A stretch of DNA of 64,000 nucleotides from CAWBFD01 sp963788115 (GCA_963788115.1 CAWBFD010000004.1:558001-622000), one strand, 5' to 3'. Positions 25,893 through 33,459 are shown, counted from the stretch's first letter. Numbers and translations: made by a program. The notes: a model not told the origin generated them from the letters alone.

Positions 25893-28331
25893 GTGCGAGC
25901 GAGTCAGAAGGATCCGGCGACCGGGCTGATCGCCCAGGTGCTGCTGATCGCGGCACTCGCGGGGATCTTGGCCCACAGCGGCGTGGGCCTCAGCGCCGCC
26001 GGTTGGGTCGTCGGAGTCACCTGCGGAGTGATCACGAATGCGGCACTGGCGCGCGGCCTCTCCAACTACCGCTCCGACCGGCTGGGCCCGGCCGACTGGG
26101 TGACCCTTGCTCGCGCGACGCTCGCCGTCGGCGTCGCGGCGCTGACCGCGGCCTCGTTCGACCAGCCCGTGCCGGTCACGCTGCTGGTCTCACTCACGGT
26201 CATCGCGCTGGCGCTGGATGCGGTCGACGGATGGGTCGCGCGACGTACGAGGACGACGGCGAGGTTGGGCGCGCGCTTCGACGGCGAGGTCGATGCGTTC
26301 CTGATTCTCATCCTCAGCGTGTATGTCGCCCGCTCGGCCGGCGTGTGGGTGCTCGCGATCGGCGCGGCACGCTACGCGTTCCTCGCGGCCGGGTGGCCGC
26401 TGACGTGGCTGCGTGAGCCGCTCCCGCCCCGCTACTGGCGCAAGGTCGTCACTGCAACGCAAGGGATTGTGCTGACCATCGCGGCTGCACAGGTCCTGCC
26501 GCCGGCCGTGACCCAGGCCGCGCTCGTCGCCGCGCTCGTCCTGCTTGCCGAGTCGTTCGGCCGCGATGTGTTGTGGCTCTGGAGCCACAGGCACGCCACG
26601 CACACTCGAGCGGCGGCGGGTGCGGACTCCACCCTCGCTCTCGCAGCCGCCACTCCCGCCGGCGGACGCGGACGCGTGCGCACAGGACTTGCCGCAACGC
26701 TCACGACCCTCGCCCTCCTCCTCGTGTGGGGCGCCCTCGTCGCTCCGCACCAGCCGATCCATCTCACCGCGAGCGCGTTCGTGAGACTCCCGCTCGAGGG
26801 TTTCGTCCTCATCGCGGTGGCCGTCGTCCTGCCCGCCACCGCTCGACGCCTTCTGGCCGGGGTCGTCGGACCGGTTCTCGCTCTGGTGGTCATCCTGAAG
26901 ATCCTCGACATGGGGTTCTTCGCGACCTTCGATCGGCCGTTCGACCCCTATCAGGACCTGAGCTACGCCGGGATCGGCAGCGAGACGCTGCGCAAGTCGA
27001 CCGGTGCGTCAACCGCGAACCTGGTCATCGCTGGGACGGTGATGCTCACCGTCGCCGTATTCGTCCTCATGACCCTGGCGGTGTTTCGGCTGACCCGGGT
27101 CGCGGCCGGCCACCGCCGGTGGTCGCTCCGGGCCGTCACGGCGCTCGGCGTTGGCTGGATGCTCTGTTGGGTGTTCGGCGCGCAACTCGTCTCCCATACG
27201 CCCGTCGCCTCCATGAGCGCGGCCAGCTTGGTCGTGGACGAGGTAAGTGCGCTGCGGGCGAACCTCGCGGACCCCGGGGTCTTCGCAAAGGAGATCAGCC
27301 ACGACCGCTTCCGCGACACTCCTGCCAACCAGCTGATGACCGGCCTGCGCGGCAAGGACGTCATCCTCGCGTTCGTCGAGAGCTACGGCAAGGTCGCGGT
27401 CCAGGGCTCCTCCTTCTCGCCACAGATCAATGCTGTTCTCGACAGCGGGACCAAGCGGCTGCGTGGCGCCGGCTTCTCATCTCGGAGCGCCTTCCTCACC
27501 TCGCCGACGTTCGGCGGCATCAGCTGGCTGGCGCACTCCACCCTGCACTCGGGCCTCTGGGTCGACACCCCCCGGCGCTACGACCAGCTCGTCAAGACCA
27601 ACCGTTTCACACTCAGCGAGGCGTTCAAGCGGGCCGGGTGGCGGACCGTCGATGACGTGCCATCGAACGACCGTGCGTGGCCTGAGGGCTCGTCGTTCTA
27701 CCACTTCGACAAGGTCTACGACCAGCGTAACCTCGGGTATCAGGGCCCGCCTTTCGCCTACGCATCCATGCCCGACCAGTATGCCCTCTCGGCTCTGCAA
27801 CGCCTCGAGCTCGCGAAGCCCCACCGTCGTCCCATCTTCGCGGAGGTCGACCTGGTATCGAGCCACACGCCGTGGAGCCACACCCCGCGGCTGATCGACT
27901 GGCGCCGGGTCGGCAACGGCTCGGTCTTCAACAGCATTCCGGCGGGGGACCTCACGCCAGCAGATGTGCTCTGGAGCGACCCCGCACTCGTACGTGCGGC
28001 GTATGCCCGGTCGATCGAGTACACGCTGAACACCCTGGTCTCGTTCGTGCAGCACTACGGGGACCCCCACCTCGTGCTCGTCGTCGTGGGCGACCATCAG
28101 CCCTGGACGATCGTGAGCGGGCTGGCCCCGAGTCACGACGTGCCGATCTCGGTCATCGCCCATGACCCGGCGGTCCTGAACCGGATAGCCGGGTGGGGCT
28201 GGAACGATGGCTTGCGGCCCGGCCCGCAAGCGCCAGTCTGGCCGATGAGCGCCTTCCGTGACCGCTTCCTCACCGCGTTCGGCTCGCCGCCTGCGAGAGC
28301 TGACCCGGTGCCGACGGAGGCGCGGCCATGA
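25893..28331 (+). CDS. CDP-alcohol phosphotransferase fused to a sulfatase/alkaline-phosphatase-fold domain
   Basis: 812 residues. Residues about 30-230 form a CDP-alcohol phosphotransferase; the full D..DG..AR........G...D...D signature is present, starting DAVDGWVARRT and ending GARFDGEVDAF. After more membrane segments, the C-terminal about 330 residues are sulfatase-like: VILAFVESYGKVAVQ, VDLVSSHTPWSHTP and VVVGDHQPW, as in LtaS-type phosphoglycerol transferases. One chain could make a phosphodiester-linked lipid and then transfer or cleave its head group outside the cell. GTG start 10 bases after the RibD-C gene. Confidence 0.88.
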   Translation: MRASQKDPATGLIAQVLLIAALAGILAHSGVGLSAAGWVVGVTCGVITNAALARGLSNYRSDRLGPADWVTLARATLAVGVAALTAASFDQPVPVTLLVSLTVIALALDAVDGWVARRTRTTARLGARFDGEVDAFLILILSVYVARSAGVWVLAIGAARYAFLAAGWPLTWLREPLPPRYWRKVVTATQGIVLTIAAAQVLPPAVTQAALVAALVLLAESFGRDVLWLWSHRHATHTRAAAGADSTLALAAATPAGGRGRVRTGLAATLTTLALLLVWGALVAPHQPIHLTASAFVRLPLEGFVLIAVAVVLPATARRLLAGVVGPVLALVVILKILDMGFFATFDRPFDPYQDLSYAGIGSETLRKSTGASTANLVIAGTVMLTVAVFVLMTLAVFRLTRVAAGHRRWSLRAVTALGVGWMLCWVFGAQLVSHTPVASMSAASLVVDEVSALRANLADPGVFAKEISHDRFRDTPANQLMTGLRGKDVILAFVESYGKVAVQGSSFSPQINAVLDSGTKRLRGAGFSSRSAFLTSPTFGGISWLAHSTLHSGLWVDTPRRYDQLVKTNRFTLSEAFKRAGWRTVDDVPSNDRAWPEGSSFYHFDKVYDQRNLGYQGPPFAYASMPDQYALSALQRLELAKPHRRPIFAEVDLVSSHTPWSHTPRLIDWRRVGNGSVFNSIPAGDLTPADVLWSDPALVRAAYARSIEYTLNTLVSFVQHYGDPHLVLVVVGDHQPWTIVSGLAPSHDVPISVIAHDPAVLNRIAGWGWNDGLRPGPQAPVWPMSAFRDRFLTAFGSPPARADPVPTEARP

Positions 28332-29131
28332 GGCAGGACGACCGCGCGCCGTTCGACCGGGCGCTGCACCGCGCGCGCGTGTCGGCGTACGCCCCCGGCG
28401 CGTTTGTCGGGCAGGAGGGCTTCATGACCGCCGGCGAGCTCCGGGCCCTGGCGGTGCAGGTCGGCATCGGCCCCGGGGTCACGGTGCTGGACCCGTGCTG
28501 CGGCATCGCCGGGCCCGGGCGTTTCCTCACGCGGGAGCTGGGCTGCGTCTACCTGGGCGTGGACGCCAGCGCGAGCGCCGTCGCCATCGCCCGGGAGCGA
28601 GCGGGCGACCTGCCGTGCCGCTTTGAGATTTCGCAGGTCCCACCCCTCCCAGCCGGCTCCTTCGACGTCGCGCTCCTGCTCGAGACGATGCTCGCCTTCG
28701 AGGACAAGGACGCGTTGGTGCGCGAGATCGCCGCGGCGCTCCGGCCCGGCGGGCGCTTCGCCTTCACGCTCGAGGAGGGGCCGCCGCTCACGACTGCCGA
28801 GCGGGCGGCGATGCCCGACGCCGACACGGTCTGGCTCACCCCGCTCGACGAGATGGCCGCGTCCCTGGAGCGGGCCGGGCTCGTCGTCACGTGGCAGGAG
28901 GACCACAGCCGCGCGCACCGCGCGATGGCGCAGGCGCTGGCGGGCGCCTTCGCCGCGGACGCCGCGGACATCGCCGCGCAGATCGGCCGCCGGGCGCTGG
29001 ACGAGCTGCTCGCCGCCCACCGGCTGTGGGTCGAGTGGCTGGACGAGGGGCGGGTCCGGAAGCTCGCGCTGGTGGCCGGGTTTGGGACGCCCCGATGGCG
29101 AGACCCGGGCTCGAACCGGGAGCACACGTAG
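28328..29131 (+). CDS. class I SAM-dependent methyltransferase
   Basis: 267 residues. SAM motif I VLDPCCGIAGPGRFL near residue 53, then YLGVDASASAVAIARERAG with the ribose-binding Asp, FDVALLLETMLAFEDKDALV, and LRPGGRFAFTLEEG. The ATG at 28328 overlaps the preceding stop. The last codons (RWRDPGSNREHT) are produced by reading through a tRNA 3'-end sequence, so the native C-terminus was probably altered by integration there. Confidence 0.85.
   Translation: MRQDDRAPFDRALHRARVSAYAPGAFVGQEGFMTAGELRALAVQVGIGPGVTVLDPCCGIAGPGRFLTRELGCVYLGVDASASAVAIARERAGDLPCRFEISQVPPLPAGSFDVALLLETMLAFEDKDALVREIAAALRPGGRFAFTLEEGPPLTTAERAAMPDADTVWLTPLDEMAASLERAGLVVTWQEDHSRAHRAMAQALAGAFAADAADIAAQIGRRALDELLAAHRLWVEWLDEGRVRKLALVAGFGTPRWRDPGSNREHT
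29092..29122 (-). other. tRNA 3'-end remnant, probable attachment site
   Basis: On the minus strand: GTGTGCTCCCGG, then TTCGAGC, CCGGG, TCTCGCC, A. This is a 5-bp T-stem around a canonical T-loop, the 7-base 3' acceptor strand and a discriminator A. No anticodon or D arm precedes it; the adjoining sequence is aminopeptidase coding. It is only the 3' part of a tRNA, as left at att sites of tRNA-integrating elements. Confidence 0.7.
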
Positions 29132-29232
29132 ACGAACCTGACGTAGTTCGGCGAGCCGACCATGTCGAAGTTCAGGTTGACGGCGATGTTCTTGATCTGG
29201 CGCTTGGTGAGGCTGTCGACGCAGGGCCGCTG
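29124..29232 (-). pseudogene. M28-type aminopeptidase fragment
   Basis: Minus-strand frame reading VDSLTKRQIKNIAVNLNFDM and then VGSPNYVRFVY. This is a well-conserved piece of actinobacterial M28 (aminopeptidase Y-like) peptidases around the 'LNFDMVGSPNYVRFVYDGD' block. It is cut on one side by the tRNA remnant at 29122 and loses similarity on the other near 29.23 kb. Only about 36 residues survive. Confidence 0.6.
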
Positions 29233-29364
29233 GCCCCGCAGCCGGTCGAGCTCGGCGCACCCTCGCAAGTGTGAGGAATGTCACGCACAATTTCGAGGTT
29301 CGCGGGGTCTTACCAGTATGGCTTTCATGCCAGCACTAGCAACAACCAACCGAGGAGGCCTCGG

Positions 29365-29574
29365 ATGTCGTACAGCGACCCTCTAGGAGACGCGCTCTCC
29401 GATTACCAGACGTGGTCCTATGTGGGCAGCTTCTACAGCAGCCCCAGTCCACGCATCGTCGTCCAAACCTTCCCCACAGGATCGTTCGCAACCACTCAGT
29501 GGGCGGAAAAGCGACACGCGATCAAGACCACGGCGGTTAAGGAGGTCCTCGCCGAGACACCGGCGAGCGCCTGA
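29365..29574 (+). CDS. small protein of unknown function
   Basis: 69 residues, preceded by a strong ribosome binding site GAGGAGG (from 29352) 6 bases before the ATG at 29365. The protein is polar with several aromatic residues (SDYQTWSYVGSFYSS), no signal peptide and a Lys/Thr-rich C-terminus. The good start signal and the hairpin after the stop support a real gene. No family recognised. Confidence 0.6.
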   Translation: MSYSDPLGDALSDYQTWSYVGSFYSSPSPRIVVQTFPTGSFATTQWAEKRHAIKTTAVKEVLAETPASA

Positions 29575-29591
29575 TGCGCCGACCGACCAGC

Positions 29592-29616
29592 GCGGCGACC
29601 CGCTCCGGGTCGCCGC
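29592..29616 (+). terminator. hairpin after the 29365 gene
   Basis: GCGGCGACCC-GCTCC-GGGTCGCCGC is a perfect 10-bp stem, 18 bases after the stop codon. It has no T-run, so it is either a weak intrinsic terminator or an mRNA-stabilising hairpin. Confidence 0.5.
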
Positions 29617-29800
29617 CTGAGTTCGGTCTAAGTCCCGCTTTTCCTCAATCCCGATCCCGCTGCACCCTCCCGTACCCGATCCACGGAAGCGGGCTACTGG
29701 TTACCGGGTACGTCCCTCAAGCGCCCCCCGGGACCGGGCGATAACAGTGCTACTGCCACAGGTTGGACAGGTCCAGTATTCGACGAAAGGGAGGACAGGG

Positions 29801-30103
29801 ATGTCCATCAAGTCCATCACGCTCACGGCCGCGATCGTCGCCGTCGCCCTGGCGCTGCCCGGCGCCGCGCTGGGCGCCCCGATCGACGGGCCGTCTGGCC
29901 CGGCGTACCGCGTGCAAAACCAGGGCGACGCCGAGCAGACCGCCCCGACCCCGGTGGCCACCGCATCCGACTCCGGGTTCGAGTGGGGTGACGCGGGCAT
30001 CGGCGCGGGGAGCATGCTCGCCCTCGGGGGCATCGCGGCCGGTGGCTATGTGCTGCTACGCAACCGCGGCCGGGCCCCGGAGCTCCATCCATCCGGAAGC
30101 TGA
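29801..30103 (+). CDS. small secreted protein with C-terminal membrane anchor
   Basis: 100 residues. The signal peptide ends around LPGAALGAP. A short Thr/Pro/Gln-rich extracellular part follows, then DSGFEWGDAGIGAG, a hydrophobic segment (SMLALGGIAAGGYVLL) and RNRGRAPEL. The C-terminal F-D/E-W-x-D/S-A-x-x-GAG plus span plus basic tail is shared with the protein at 46215-46829, suggesting a common surface-anchoring module. RBS AGGGAGG lies upstream of the ATG. Confidence 0.75.
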   Translation: MSIKSITLTAAIVAVALALPGAALGAPIDGPSGPAYRVQNQGDAEQTAPTPVATASDSGFEWGDAGIGAGSMLALGGIAAGGYVLLRNRGRAPELHPSGS

Positions 30104-30139
30104 ACCGGAGACTCACTCGCAGCTAAGGGAGTTGCTGGA

Positions 30140-30274
30140 TTGACCCAGGAGCAAGCACAGAAGAAGGCCGAGGGCCTCAACCGGAAAGCCCAGCGTCTTG
30201 GGCTCCCCAAGAGGTATGTGGTGATCTCCACCTGCACCATGGGGTTCGTCGTTGCCGAACGGCGCAAGCTCTGA
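30140..30274 (+). CDS. short basic protein, 44 residues
   Basis: TTG start at 30140 with AAGGGAG about 10 bases upstream. The product is LTQEQAQKKAEGLNRKAQRL then GLPKRYVVISTCTMGFVVAE and RRKL. It is an N-terminal amphipathic helix followed by a strand-like segment. Composition looks protein-like and the frame is clean, but it is short and unrecognised. It lies between the anchored secreted protein and the left integrase relic. Confidence 0.4.
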   Translation: MTQEQAQKKAEGLNRKAQRLGLPKRYVVISTCTMGFVVAERRKL

Positions 30275-30341
30275 CATCTCCGGGGGACAGGTCCAAGGCG
30301 GTGACGGGACCGGCGCAGAGGTAGCTCGCTCTAGCCGATTG

Positions 30342-30570
30342 GCACTTCCTAGCCGAGCACCTGGCTCGCACCGGTCGGACGGGCTCCGAGCCCTTCGAGC
30401 GTGGCGACCACGCTCGACACCTACGGGCACCTGCCTGGCGCCGAGAGGAGGCAGCCGAGCTACTCGACGCCTATCTCGATGCCGAGCGCGAGCGCACCGA
30501 GGACGCCGCCCGCGCGGCTGGCGGTCTTACTGGCGAACGAATTGGCGAGCAGCTGGCGGACAGCGGCTAG
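30342..30570 (+). pseudogene. tyrosine recombinase C-terminal relic (left copy)
   Basis: Pieces match the integrase fragment at 38630-39007 in order: FLAEHLARTGRTGSE, then TTLDTYGHLPGAE in another frame (carrying the Tyr nucleophile region), then EEAAELLDAYLDAERERTED in the first frame again. The central catalytic His-x-x-Arg segment has been deleted and at least one frameshift has occurred. Stop at 30568. The gene is dead and is a degraded duplicate of the right-hand copy. Confidence 0.7.
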
Positions 30571-30575
30571 AAGCC

Positions 30576-30625
30576 GCTTGCCTATGCGGTTGTCTGGTCG
30601 AGCTTCCCGATCTTGAAGATCTGCG
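30576..30625 (-). pseudogene. DUF5679-gene 3'-end relic
   Basis: About 46 bases (CTATGCGGTTGTCTGGTCGA and onward through CCCGATCTTGAAGATCT) are identical or nearly so to the 3' end of the DUF5679 gene at 39060. Only the last about 15 codons survive. Together with the integrase relic it shows that the whole integrase-DUF5679 module was once duplicated. Confidence 0.65.
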
Positions 30626-30706
30626 GCGCCTCGCTCACCCAGCGCCAGTTCGCATGGTCAAGCGGTTTCTCATCCCGCTGAGTCCCGCTGAATACCGCCT
30701 TATTGG

Positions 30707-30736
30707 GGCGCGACTGGGCGCGACTGGGCGCGACTG
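30707..30736. repeat. 10-bp tandem repeat
   Basis: GGCGCGACTG repeated three times in direct tandem and followed by a partial fourth unit. No gene covers it. Confidence 0.75.
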
Positions 30737-31065
30737 GGGCGCGCCGCGCGCCGACCTAGTGGCGTTGTAGCGGCGTCGCCATCCCCGTGCGCTCGCTTAC
30801 ATTGGGCCCAGGGCGCGGCCGCGACTCGTGGGCAATCGGCGCCGCCGGTTGAACGTGGCCGCGCCCTCGCTTACCATGCGTAAGCCCGCTCGAGGACCCT
30901 TCGGGGCAAGAGCGGCGACCATCGAAAACCGAAGCCGACGGCCGCGTCCATCGAGGACCGCGAGCGAGGATCCCGGCGACGAGGAGCCCCGAACGGGCCA
31001 AGCCCGGGACAAGCCCCGGCAAGTTTGACCAGGCGCGTCGTGCGATTCCGAGAGGAGCCGTGCCG

Positions 31066-31541
31066 ATGCCCTATTCCAGTTCAACCCAGAAGCGGATCGA
31101 CAACGCCTGGCGTCGCTACCGCGAGGCCGAGCGTGAGGGCCGCAACCTGACCGCGGAGGAGCAGGCCGAGATCGAGCAGGCCGTCGACGCCAGCTCGCGG
31201 GAGCGCTCGCGAGAGGCGTTCACCAAGGCGCTCGGCGGCGACGGCCCGATCGAGGAGGCCGGCGGCAAGGGCGCGTGGCGGCCCAGCGATCCCGGCGCGC
31301 TGTTCGTCCAGGCGCTCGGCTACAAGGAGATCCAGGACCCCGGCTCGCGGCCGCAGACGTTCACGACCGGAGCGATCGACGTCGGCTCGCTCGGGCAGCG
31401 GATGCCGCTCGAGGCGAAGGGCGCACCCTCCTCGAGGGGGCGGGCGCACCCGGTGCCGGCAGCGGAGGCGGCCTGGTGCCGGTGCCGACGGTCATCCCGG
31501 AGGTCTTCGGCTTCGTCGCCGCCGCCTCGTCGATCGCGTAG
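31066..31541 (+). pseudogene. HK97-type phage major capsid protein, truncated and frameshifted
   Basis: The first frame from the ATG at 31066 gives a charged helical N-terminus (RIDNAWRRYREAEREGRNL), as in capsid delta domains, and reaches GAIDVGSLGQRMPLEAKG. Near 31.42 kb it shifts to TLLEGAGAPGAGSGGGLVPV followed by PTVIPEVFGFVAAASSI, the typical entry into the HK97 capsid fold. The rest of the fold is missing; a stop follows at 31541. RBS GAGAGGAGCC precedes the start. Prophage debris. Confidence 0.6.
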
Positions 31542-31590
31542 GCGAGGGCCATCAGGGCGTCGATGTGCTCGCGGCTCTGGCGCACGACGG
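31510..31590 (-). pseudogene. phage terminase large subunit-like C-terminal fragment
   Basis: The minus strand encodes VRQSREHIDALMALAYAIDE followed by AAATKP. This resembles the C-terminal 'R-x-R-x-x-IDALMALAMAVDRA' helix of phage large terminases. It overlaps the end of the capsid relic on the other strand, so one of the two must be cut within this stretch. Short, so tentative. Confidence 0.35.
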
Positions 31591-31668
31591 CTCCCGCTTA
31601 GCATGGAAAGCGATACTTCTCGCCGGACCGAGGCCCGGCACCGCCTGAGCTCCGGATGGCGAAGCCGT

Positions 31669-31699
31669 CCCCGGACCGCCGTTCTCACGGCGTCCGGGG
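31669..31699 (-). terminator. hairpin downstream of the ScyD/ScyE fragment
   Basis: CCCCGGAC-C-GCCGT-TCTC-ACGGC-GTCCGGGG: 13 paired bases with one bulge, 23 bases beyond the stop codon of the minus-strand ScyD/ScyE fragment. No T-run. Confidence 0.5.
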
Positions 31700-31722
31700 T
31701 TCCGGCCTTGCTTCTAGGTGTC

Positions 31723-32100
31723 CTAGTGCGACGCTCCGTGGGGCGGACCCGAGGGGTTCTCGATCTTCCAGATCTCCCCGGTGAGCGTGACGACGTACGC
31801 GGTGTTCTTGATGAACTCGACCGAGGTCGGCCTGTCGAGGCCGTCGTAGACGACGCTGAAGGTGCCGTTCCCGTTCGCCTTCACCAGGCTGCCGGTGTTC
31901 GGCAACGCCGGACTGCCCGCGGGGCCGCCGCTGAAGTCGCCCTGTGACAGGGCGTAGAGATCGCGACCGCGGCCAGACTCCACGTCGACGAGGAGCGGGG
32001 CCCCGGAGGCGAGGTCGGCGGCGCTGGGTGACTTCGACCTGAACGAGACCACTTTGCCGTCCGCGGGATCGTGGGGGACAGGGCCGGCCTCGGTCGAGTG
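31723..32100 (-). pseudogene. ScyD/ScyE family protein, C-terminal fragment
   Basis: The last about 115 codons read APLLVDVESGRGRDLYALSQ, then ALPNTGSLVKANGNGTFSVV, DGLDRPTSVEFIKNTAYVVT and LTGEIWKIENPSG. This is the conserved C-terminal blade region of ScyD/ScyE-type secreted beta-propellers (normally about 350-400 residues). Upstream codons (to 32172) are basic and unlike the family, with no signal peptide. The gene is therefore truncated at its 5' end. The remaining reading frame is clean. Confidence 0.7.
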
Positions 32101-32432
32101 GCTGGGCCGCTTGCGGGTCGCTCGCCTGAGTCGCTCAGGCCCGTGGGCTTCGCGCTTCCTCATCCCTCTCACCTCCGGTGTCCGGGTCGCCGGGGGCGAG
32201 GACGCTCAGATCCGAGTGGCTCCCCCCGACTCGGTTCCGATCGATCGGGGCGAGCCTAGCCGATCTTCGCGTTCCTCCGGATCGAGCCCTCACGCGGGAA
32301 CCCCAATCAGCGGCAGCGCCAGCCCCTTCGTGTTATCCGCAGAAAGGCGGGAGGCCGTGTTTCCACGGGACCGACCCCGCTCCTGGTGGCGGTCGAAAAC
32401 ACGAGTTGGCGAAGACCCGGGAGGAGTCCGTA

Positions 32433-32502
32433 GGCAGTACGGAAACCAGCCTGCTGAGCAGGATCCCCCGCCGTGAGCGTCGCCGCCGATGTCGAGCTCC
32501 AG
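32433..32502. repeat. dispersed repeat family R3, copy 1
   Basis: TACGGAAACCAGCCTGCTGA and onward to GTCGCCGCCGATGTCGAGCTC. About 65 bases matching 37920-37988 with few differences. Neither copy lies in a gene except that the second touches the stop of the DUF202 gene. Confidence 0.7.
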
Positions 32503-32508
32503 TGCGCC

Positions 32509-32596
32509 TACGACGCCGAGCGCGAGAGGGATACCTGCAATCAGGTAATTGACCCGAGACGTCCCTGACAAGAATCCGGCGGGGCGCGTTGTAACT
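32509..32596. repeat. dispersed repeat family R2, copy 1
   Basis: Runs from GACGCCGAGCGCGAGAGGGA through ACCTGCAATCAGGTAATTGA to GGGGCGCGTTGTAAC. Matches 33343-33430 closely. Contains a short palindrome ACCTG-N4-CAGGT. Confidence 0.75.
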
Positions 32597-32597
32597 A

Positions 32598-32644
32598 AAG
32601 AGCACGGCCGCCTCCCTGCCAGTACCCCCGGCGGCCGTGCTCTT
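32598..32644. terminator. terminator-like hairpin, copy 1 of 3
   Basis: AAGAGCACGGCCGCC ... GGCGGCCGTGCTCTT, a 15-bp perfect stem with flanking A/T runs suited to termination in both directions. No intact gene ends here now, so its original gene has probably been lost. Near-identical hairpins occur at 35013 and 35876. Confidence 0.7.
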
Positions 32645-32671
32645 GGCCGTCGGCCAGCAGACGGCGCTACG

Positions 32672-32790
32672 GTGCTGCCATGCCGCGCTGCGCTAGCGCC
32701 GGCGGGATGCCCCACGCCCGCAACAGATCTCGGTGAGAACATCGAGGGCGACGAAGCCCGAGCTGCCCGCCGCCTCGCCGCGTGGCGAAC
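32672..32790. repeat. dispersed repeat family R4, copy 1
   Basis: GCTGCGCTAGCG followed by GCCGGCGGGATGCCCCACG and later GACGAAGCCCGAGCTGCCCG. The same blocks recur at 38455-38560, and the second block also at 36020-36100. The minus strand of the second block encodes AGSSGFVALD, the end of a small conserved protein seen better at 36.0 kb. Confidence 0.65.
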
Positions 32791-32898
32791 CGTCCGGAGA
32801 GGCGCTGGCGGGGGATCCCTTCCCCGACCCCCCAGGGGTGAGAGGGGGTGCGCGCCCGTCCGGACGGCTCAGCTCACGCGCTGGTGCGACAGTGAGTC

Positions 32899-33087
32899 CT
32901 ATTGGAGGATCGGTGCGGGGCCGTCGCCCCGGCGCTCGTAGAGCGCCAGGAGGTCAATCTCAATACCGGCTCGCTCGACGGGGTCGCCCGTGTCGAGCCT
33001 GGCCTTTAGCGTGGTCAACGCCGTCTCCAAATGGAGAATCTTGAAATCCAGGAGCTCGCGCTCGTTCATGTTGCTGCCACTCATCAT
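32899..33087 (-). CDS. small coiled-coil-like protein
   Basis: 62 residues: MMSGSNMNERELLDFKILHL, ETALTTLKARLDTGDPVERA, GIEIDLLALYERRG. It is mostly amphipathic helix. AAAGGATG lies before the ATG at 33087. About 100 bases upstream is the promoter-like module shared with the genes at 46829 and 52081. No family recognised; it could be a small regulatory or structural peptide. Confidence 0.55.
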   Translation of the reverse strand: MMSGSNMNERELLDFKILHLETALTTLKARLDTGDPVERAGIEIDLLALYERRGDGPAPILQ

Positions 33088-33114
33088 GAGTCATCCTTTC
33101 GCCGTCCTTGGTCT

Positions 33115-33215
33115 CGGCCCGGGGCCTGGTCCTCGACGAGGCGGGCCTCCGGGTCCGGTGTCGGCACGGAGGTTCCGACAGGCCGGTATACGCTCGGTCC
33201 AGGTGCGGTCCATTC
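33115..33215 (-). promoter_or_regulatory. shared upstream module, copy 1 (CGTATACC promoter-like motif)
   Basis: About 100 bases closely resemble 46846-46950. The core on the minus strand is GACCGAGCGTATACCGGCC. It lies upstream of the small minus-strand gene 32899-33087. The core also occurs upstream of the large regulator at 52081. Probably a promoter or operator used by several minus-strand genes. Confidence 0.55.
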
Positions 33216-33342
33216 GCGCACCCGGTCCCGGGCTGGCACTTGAAGGACGTACCCGGTAACCAGGAGCCCGCTCCCGTGGATCGGCCCTCGCCGGCGCACG
33301 AGCTTGACGAGCTGCGGAGCTAGCCGCCCTCCGTGCGCTCCC

Positions 33343-33430
33343 GCCGCCGAGCGCGAGAGGGATACCTGCAGTCAGGTAATTGACGCGCGAAACATCCCGA
33401 CAAGAACCCCGGCGCGCGCGTTGCAACCAA
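33343..33430. repeat. dispersed repeat family R2, copy 2
   Basis: Second copy of 32509-32596, including ACCTGCAGTCAGGTAATTGA. Ends about 100 bases before a small secreted-protein gene. Confidence 0.75.
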
Positions 33431-33441
33431 TGCATAGCCAA

Positions 33442-33459
33442 CCCGGCCGATCGGCCGGG
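33442..33459. promoter_or_regulatory. 18-bp perfect palindrome
   Basis: CCCGGCCGATCGGCCGGG lies 72 bases upstream of the secreted-protein gene at 33531. It could be an operator or a hairpin; nothing else identifies it. Confidence 0.4.

Larger units (their letters stand above)
20699..29122 (+). mobile_element. candidate genomic island carrying an eight-gene biosynthetic operon
   Basis: The left edge is a truncated SnoaL paralog. The right edge is a tRNA 3'-end remnant (29092-29122), which also encodes the last codons of the final gene. Beyond it lies a broken aminopeptidase on the other strand. Between them are eight tightly overlapping same-strand genes. No integrase lies inside. Island status is inferred from the junctions; no second attachment copy was found at the left edge. 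Confidence 0.45.
32101..32898. other. gene-free stretch of dispersed repeats
   Basis: About 800 bases without a convincing gene. It contains one copy each of repeats shared with 37.9 kb (32433-32502), 33.3 kb (32509-32596) and 38.5 kb (32672-32790), and the terminator-like hairpin at 32598-32644. The fragments abut one another like a collage. Confidence 0.6.

Noticed and set aside
29092..29122. A complete tRNA gene
   Set aside because: Only the T-arm and 3' acceptor strand are present; adjoining bases encode an aminopeptidase piece, and no anticodon or D arm can be drawn.
30707..30736. Direct repeats as replication iterons
   Set aside because: Only three 10-base GC-rich units, with no AT-rich region, DnaA boxes or replication gene nearby.
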